DNA of 8,675 bases, from assembly GCA_043767025.1 (NCBI GenBank), contig JAYUHK010000167.1, positions 1 through 8,675 on the forward strand. The letters are read 5' to 3'. A program made the position numbers and the translations under genes. Below the pieces are notes generated by a model. The model was not told the DNA's origin. It was given only the letters and a program-made list of their open reading frames with translations, and did not search any database. This DNA is from JAYUHK01 sp043767025 (GTDB lineage: Bacteria; Bacteroidota; Bacteroidia; Chitinophagales; Saprospiraceae). Below are positions 5,484 to 8,675 of this stretch, piece after piece. Numbering within the stretch: the first letter of the stretch is position 1; each line of letters opens with the position of its first letter.

Positions 5484-8042
5484 ATGTCAATTTTTAACAA
5501 AATAACCGAACACCCATACTACAAAAAATACCAATCTCTAAAAGCTGACTACCGCACTCGGACAGAGCCAATCCGCCGCCGTTGGCGAGCGTTTGACGCA
5601 TCATTTCCGACGGCAGCAAAATGGATTCGTCGCTTCGGAAGAGTGACGGGAAGTATTTTTGCACTCATTTTTGCGGTTTGGTTCATGGCGATTGTGGGCG
5701 TTTTCGGTCATTTTCCGTCCTACCAAGAGCTGCGCACCGTGCGCACCGCCACCGCCTCCGAAGCCTACACAACTGATGGCGTGCTGCTCGGACGGTATTT
5801 TCAAGAAAATCGGACGAATGTGGAGTTCAAAGAAATCTCAAAACCGTTGGTAGAGGCTTTGATAGCTACCGAAGATGTGCGTTTTTTTGAACACAATGGC
5901 GTGGATTTGCGCAGCTTTTTTCGCGTAGCTTTTAAATCTGTTTTGATGGGCGACGAGTCGTCGGGCGGCGGAAGCACCCTCAGCCAGCAGTTGGCAAAAA
6001 ATCTTTTTCGCCGAAAAAAATACTGGATTTTGTCACTACCAGTCAATAAAATTAGGGAAATGATTATCGCGCAGCGTTTGGAGCGCATTTACTCGAAAGA
6101 AGAATTGCTCGCAATGTACTACAATACCGTTCCGTTTGGCAACAATGTGTTCGGTGTGAGTATGGCTTCTTTTCGATATTTTGGAAAAAAACCAAAAGAC
6201 GTTATAGTGACAGAAGCGGCTATGTTGGTCGGAATGTTGAAGGCGACGACCTCCTACAATCCCATCAAAAACCCCGAAAAAGCCCTCCAACGGCGCAACA
6301 CTGTGTTGAGCCAGATGGTGCGCTACAATTTTTTGACCCAAAAATCCTGCGATACGCTGGAAAAAAAGCCACTTACCCTCAATTTTAGTACCCGCGCCGC
6401 CAACCAAGATTTTGCTCCGTACTTCCGCGAACAAGTGCGGCAGGACGCTGAAAATATTCTGAAAAATTACAAAAAACCAGACAGCACCGCGTATGATTTG
6501 TACACCGACGGACTCAAAATTTATACCACCCTCGACTCCCGAATGCAGCATTATGCTGAAGAAGCGGTGCGCGAACACCTGACCAAACTCCAAGTGAGTT
6601 TCGAGCGCGAGTGGGGCAGCACCGAGCCTTGGCAAGACAATCCTGACTTTTTGGAGAATGAAATAAAAAATTCTCGTCGCTATCGCGGCTATAAGGAGCA
6701 GGGACTTTCGGAGAAAGAAATTGATAAAATATTTCGTACCAAAATCCCGATGAAAATGTTTTCGTGGAAAGGCGACGTAGAAAAAATGATGTCGCCGCTG
6801 GATTCTATTCGCCATTATTACCACCTTATCAGCGCAGGATTTATGGTGATGGAGCCGCAGACGGGCAGCATAAAGGCTTGGGTCGGCGGCTCGGATTATG
6901 ATTTTTTCCAGTTCGACCATGTGCGCTCCCGTCGCCAAGTGGGTTCTACTTTCAAGCCGATTGTGTATGCGCGCGCCTTGCAAGGCGGCATTTCGCCAGT
7001 GTGTGAGTATTTTCCGAACCAACACAAAACGTACAAAATACCAAAGAAAAACAGCAAAGGGAGAGTCGTCGAAATCGAAGAATGGACTCCCTCCAACTCC
7101 GACAACGAGTACGGCGGTTACTACAATATGCCCAACGCCCTGATGCGCTCCATCAACGCCATCACCGTCAATCTCATTATGCGCGACAGCGTGGGCGTGG
7201 ATTCGGTAAAGGCTTTGGCAGAAAAAATGGGCGTGATAAGTCCTATTTTGCCCGTCCCGTCCATCGCGCTCGGCACGGCAGATATTTCGCTTTTCGAGAT
7301 GATGCAAGTTTACGGCACATTTGCCAATAGAGGGCTGCGCCCCAAGCCGACTTTTATTACAAAAATAGAAACCGCCGACGGCAAATTATTAGCTGAGTTC
7401 AAGCCCGAAATCAACTCCAAGCTCGTCCGCGCGCTGAGCGAAGACGATGCAGACTTGATGGTAATGCTGCTCAAAAAAGTAGTAGAAAGCGGCACTGCCA
7501 GCCGCTTGCGCAGGAAGTTTGACCTCAAAAACGAACTCGCAGGCAAGACCGGTACCAGCCAAAACCAAGCCGATGGCTGGTTTATGGGCTTTTCGCCCAA
7601 GTTGGTGGCAGGTGTTTGGGCGGGAGCGGAGTCGCCATCGGTGCATTTTCGGAGTATGGAAACCGGGCAGGGCGCGAGTGCCGCACTCCCCATCTGGGGT
7701 TTGTTTATGAAGAAACTCTACGCCGACCCAAAATTTGAACATTATAGTCGCGATAGCTTTCCACACATGGGCGAAGGCGCGAAGTTGCGCATGAAATGCC
7801 CTATCAAAGAACCCGATTCCTTGGAGTTGGACACGCTGCACGAAATATTGGAAGAAGGCATCACGCCCGAGCAGATGCAAAAGATATTGGACCAAAATCT
7901 TGTAAAACCGTCGCCACCCGTAGAGAAAAAGCCCGACGCGCCCGTTCCTGCGGATAAGAAAAACGACGCGCCGCCAGCCGACCTCAATCCGCCGAAAGAA
8001 AAACAAGAGAAAAAACCAGACGGCGACGGACGGTTGAGGTAA
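5484..8042 (+). CDS. Class A penicillin-binding protein 1A (peptidoglycan glycosyltransferase/transpeptidase)
   Basis: This bifunctional cell-wall synthase polymerises lipid II and cross-links peptide stems at the outer face of the inner membrane. The 852-residue product has a basic cytoplasmic N-terminus, one membrane helix (about 55-76) and a GT51 domain. GT51 motifs are TEDVRFFEHNGVD (E130 is the predicted catalytic Glu), GGSTLSQQLAKNLF (162-175) and KEELLAMYYN (205-214). The transpeptidase domain has S488-T-F-K491, S556-I-N558 and K688-T-G690. A linker of about 100 residues (350-450) separates the two domains. The C-terminus (about 807-852) is a low-complexity tail rich in Pro, Lys and Asp. 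All catalytic motifs are intact and the length is normal. The ATG at 5484 lies 27 nt after the Rpn gene and I see no TAnnTTTG element in that gap, so transcription may begin upstream of or within the Rpn gene. The symbol mrcA/ponA is used for homologues, but I do not assign one here. Confidence 0.96.
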   Translation: MSIFNKITEHPYYKKYQSLKADYRTRTEPIRRRWRAFDASFPTAAKWIRRFGRVTGSIFALIFAVWFMAIVGVFGHFPSYQELRTVRTATASEAYTTDGVLLGRYFQENRTNVEFKEISKPLVEALIATEDVRFFEHNGVDLRSFFRVAFKSVLMGDESSGGGSTLSQQLAKNLFRRKKYWILSLPVNKIREMIIAQRLERIYSKEELLAMYYNTVPFGNNVFGVSMASFRYFGKKPKDVIVTEAAMLVGMLKATTSYNPIKNPEKALQRRNTVLSQMVRYNFLTQKSCDTLEKKPLTLNFSTRAANQDFAPYFREQVRQDAENILKNYKKPDSTAYDLYTDGLKIYTTLDSRMQHYAEEAVREHLTKLQVSFEREWGSTEPWQDNPDFLENEIKNSRRYRGYKEQGLSEKEIDKIFRTKIPMKMFSWKGDVEKMMSPLDSIRHYYHLISAGFMVMEPQTGSIKAWVGGSDYDFFQFDHVRSRRQVGSTFKPIVYARALQGGISPVCEYFPNQHKTYKIPKKNSKGRVVEIEEWTPSNSDNEYGGYYNMPNALMRSINAITVNLIMRDSVGVDSVKALAEKMGVISPILPVPSIALGTADISLFEMMQVYGTFANRGLRPKPTFITKIETADGKLLAEFKPEINSKLVRALSEDDADLMVMLLKKVVESGTASRLRRKFDLKNELAGKTGTSQNQADGWFMGFSPKLVAGVWAGAESPSVHFRSMETGQGASAALPIWGLFMKKLYADPKFEHYSRDSFPHMGEGAKLRMKCPIKEPDSLELDTLHEILEEGITPEQMQKILDQNLVKPSPPVEKKPDAPVPADKKNDAPPADLNPPKEKQEKKPDGDGRLR

Positions 8043-8096
8043 TTGTTAGATAAATATTAAGAAATAAGAACTTTCGCATAGTTACATTTGCTTAAA

Positions 8097-8111
8097 AATC
8101 CCGCAGGGATT
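8097..8111 (-). terminator. Small hairpin, possible weak leftward terminator
   Basis: AATCCC (8097-8102) pairs with GGGATT (8106-8111) around a 3-nt loop. On the minus strand the stem is followed by a short T-rich stretch, so it could terminate leftward transcription from the T9SS cargo gene. It lies about 310 nt beyond that gene's stop codon, which weakens the case. It may simply be one arm of a dispersed intergenic repeat. Confidence 0.3.
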
Positions 8112-8148
8112 ATATAAAAAATCAAATGTCCTGTATGTTCCACCCCTT

Positions 8149-8206
8149 CGAGGTCAGGCGTACTACACCTCGTGTCTTATACAAACGTTTGATGCCTCTG
8201 GCACCA
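8149..8206. repeat. Two adjacent small inverted repeats
   Basis: CGAGGT (8149-8154) pairs perfectly with ACCTCG (8167-8172) across a 12-nt loop. TGATGCC (8190-8196) pairs with GGCACCA (8200-8206) with one mismatch and a TCT loop. The palindrome AAACGTTT lies between them at 8183-8190. The cluster suggests a folded repeat unit rather than coding sequence. Confidence 0.45.
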
Positions 8207-8288
8207 GATTGCAAAACTATTTTTTGAAGTACCCCTTCATATTTAGTTCAGCCTGAAAAGCTGCCCTTCAACAGTTTCTTTGAATTGA

Positions 8289-8306
8289 CAACAGCTTTAA
8301 CTGTTG
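8289..8306. repeat. Short hairpin with CTTTAA centre
   Basis: CAACAG (8289-8294) pairs perfectly with CTGTTG (8301-8306), with CTTTAA as the loop. The centre resembles those of the hairpins at 2701-2731 and 8327-8340. No T run follows on the + strand. Confidence 0.55.
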
Positions 8307-8326
8307 CATAAAAATAGGTGTGTATA

Positions 8327-8340
8327 TTGGCTTTAGCCAA
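8327..8340. repeat. Short hairpin with CTTTAG centre
   Basis: TTGGC (8327-8331) pairs perfectly with GCCAA (8336-8340) around a TTTA loop. It lies 20 nt after the CTTTAA hairpin and has the same kind of centre, consistent with one repeat family. Confidence 0.5.
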
Positions 8341-8422
8341 ACACTTGCTACGAGCGAATTATTTAGTTGTCCGACGGCTAAAACAATCGGCTGTTAATGC
8401 AGACTAAATTAGACAAAAGTAT

Positions 8423-8675
8423 CTACCGCACCAGCGTCACATCGCCCGAAGTAACAAATGGTTTGCCGTTGGCGCACACGCCTTTGAGGACGTAAATATA
8501 CACACCTGCGTCGAGGCGGCTGCCGTTCAGAGCGTTGCCGTTCCAACGTGGCGCGAGGATTCCGTCGCTTTGAGCAATGAAAATTTGGTTGCCCCAACGG
8601 TCAAAAATTTGCATTTCGTAGATTTTTGTGACACTCGTAAATACCTCAAATTCGTCGTTGATGCCGTCAAAATTC
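8423..8675 (-). CDS. C-terminal part of a T9SS type B (gliding-motility-associated) secreted protein
   Basis: The frame runs leftward from the window edge to a TAG at 8423-8425 and encodes the last 83 complete codons of a larger protein. The visible part is nearly the whole C-terminal sorting domain (CHU_C / gliding motility-associated C-terminal family). It opens with NFDGINDEFEVF and continues with MQIFDRWGNQIF, then RWNGNALNGSRLDAGVYIYV, and ends with GDVTLVR. In known systems this domain directs proteins already exported by Sec through the outer membrane via the type IX secretion system, and it is removed or anchored at the surface. The functional N-terminal part lies outside the window, so the protein's own role is unknown. 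An internal ATG at 8614 is not the start, because the domain continues upstream of it to the edge. The gene converges on PBP1A. Confidence 0.93.
   Translation of the reverse strand, partial: NFDGINDEFEVFTSVTKIYEMQIFDRWGNQIFIAQSDGILAPRWNGNALNGSRLDAGVYIYVLKGVCANGKPFVTSGDVTLVR

Larger units (their letters stand above)
8043..8422. other. Gene-free intergenic region with several small inverted repeats
   Basis: This 380-nt gap between convergent genes holds no frame I would call a gene. It contains small inverted repeats at 8097-8111, 8149-8172, 8190-8206, 8289-8306 and 8327-8340, plus the palindrome AAACGTTT (8183-8190). The mix of hairpins joined by AT-rich sequence looks like dispersed intergenic repeats of a Bacteroidota genome, possibly partly decayed. 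No strong terminator for PBP1A is visible. A 33-codon frame at 8126-8227 follows the hairpin-bearing sequence and is probably not a gene. Confidence 0.6.

Noticed and set aside
6036..7307. 423-codon open frame antisense to the PBP1A gene
   Set aside because: It lies entirely inside a strongly supported PBP1A gene and gives a protein rich in His, Arg and Phe with no recognisable domain. It is a shadow frame caused by codon bias.
8083..8090. TACATTTG match to the -7 consensus
   Set aside because: It has no -33 TTTG box and no credible downstream gene on that strand; probably chance in AT-rich DNA.
8126..8227. 33-codon + strand frame in the gap after PBP1A
   Set aside because: It coincides with the hairpin-bearing repeat-like sequence, has no -7 element at a suitable distance with a -33 box, and matches no family I know.

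Overview
The window looks like chromosomal DNA of a Bacteroidota bacterium, probably from the Saprospiria/Cytophagia side, though the lineage below phylum is a guess. Three things support this. The partial protein at the right edge ends in a type IX secretion (T9SS) type B / gliding-motility C-terminal domain, which is specific to this phylum. Start codons lack Shine-Dalgarno sequences and sit behind TAnnTTTG -7 elements, once with a matching TTTG -33 box. The M14 peptidase and PBP1A sequences are of Bacteroidota type.

Layout. At 1-1056 lie the tail of an unrecognised gene and, 18 nt later, a gene for a RES-domain protein, both rightward and visibly AT-richer than the rest. A strong bidirectional terminator (1115-1154) separates them from a leftward block of translation genes: rplT (L20), rpmI (L35) and trmB (tRNA m7G46 methyltransferase). 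rpmI-rplT has its own promoter, and a 121-nt gap between the two genes holds a long nested inverted repeat. infC, which usually precedes rpmI, is absent. A divergent intergenic region (2639-2810) carries promoters for trmB and for a rightward exported M14 zinc carboxypeptidase. An Rpn-type PD-(D/E)XK nuclease gene and a complete class A penicillin-binding protein (PBP1A) gene follow. After PBP1A comes about 380 nt with no credible gene but several small inverted repeats, then the C-terminus of a leftward T9SS cargo protein cut by the window edge.

Most of the window is housekeeping (ribosome, tRNA modification, cell wall, exported peptidase). The accessory elements are the RES unit and the Rpn nuclease. 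The signals most worth following are the structured rpmI-rplT intercistronic region (possible ribosomal-protein autoregulation), the RES gene with its unidentified upstream partner, and the short hairpins with a shared CTTTA centre, which look like dispersed intergenic repeats. I saw no rRNA, tRNA, CRISPR array or complete insertion sequence. No complete new multi-gene system can be demonstrated from this sequence alone.
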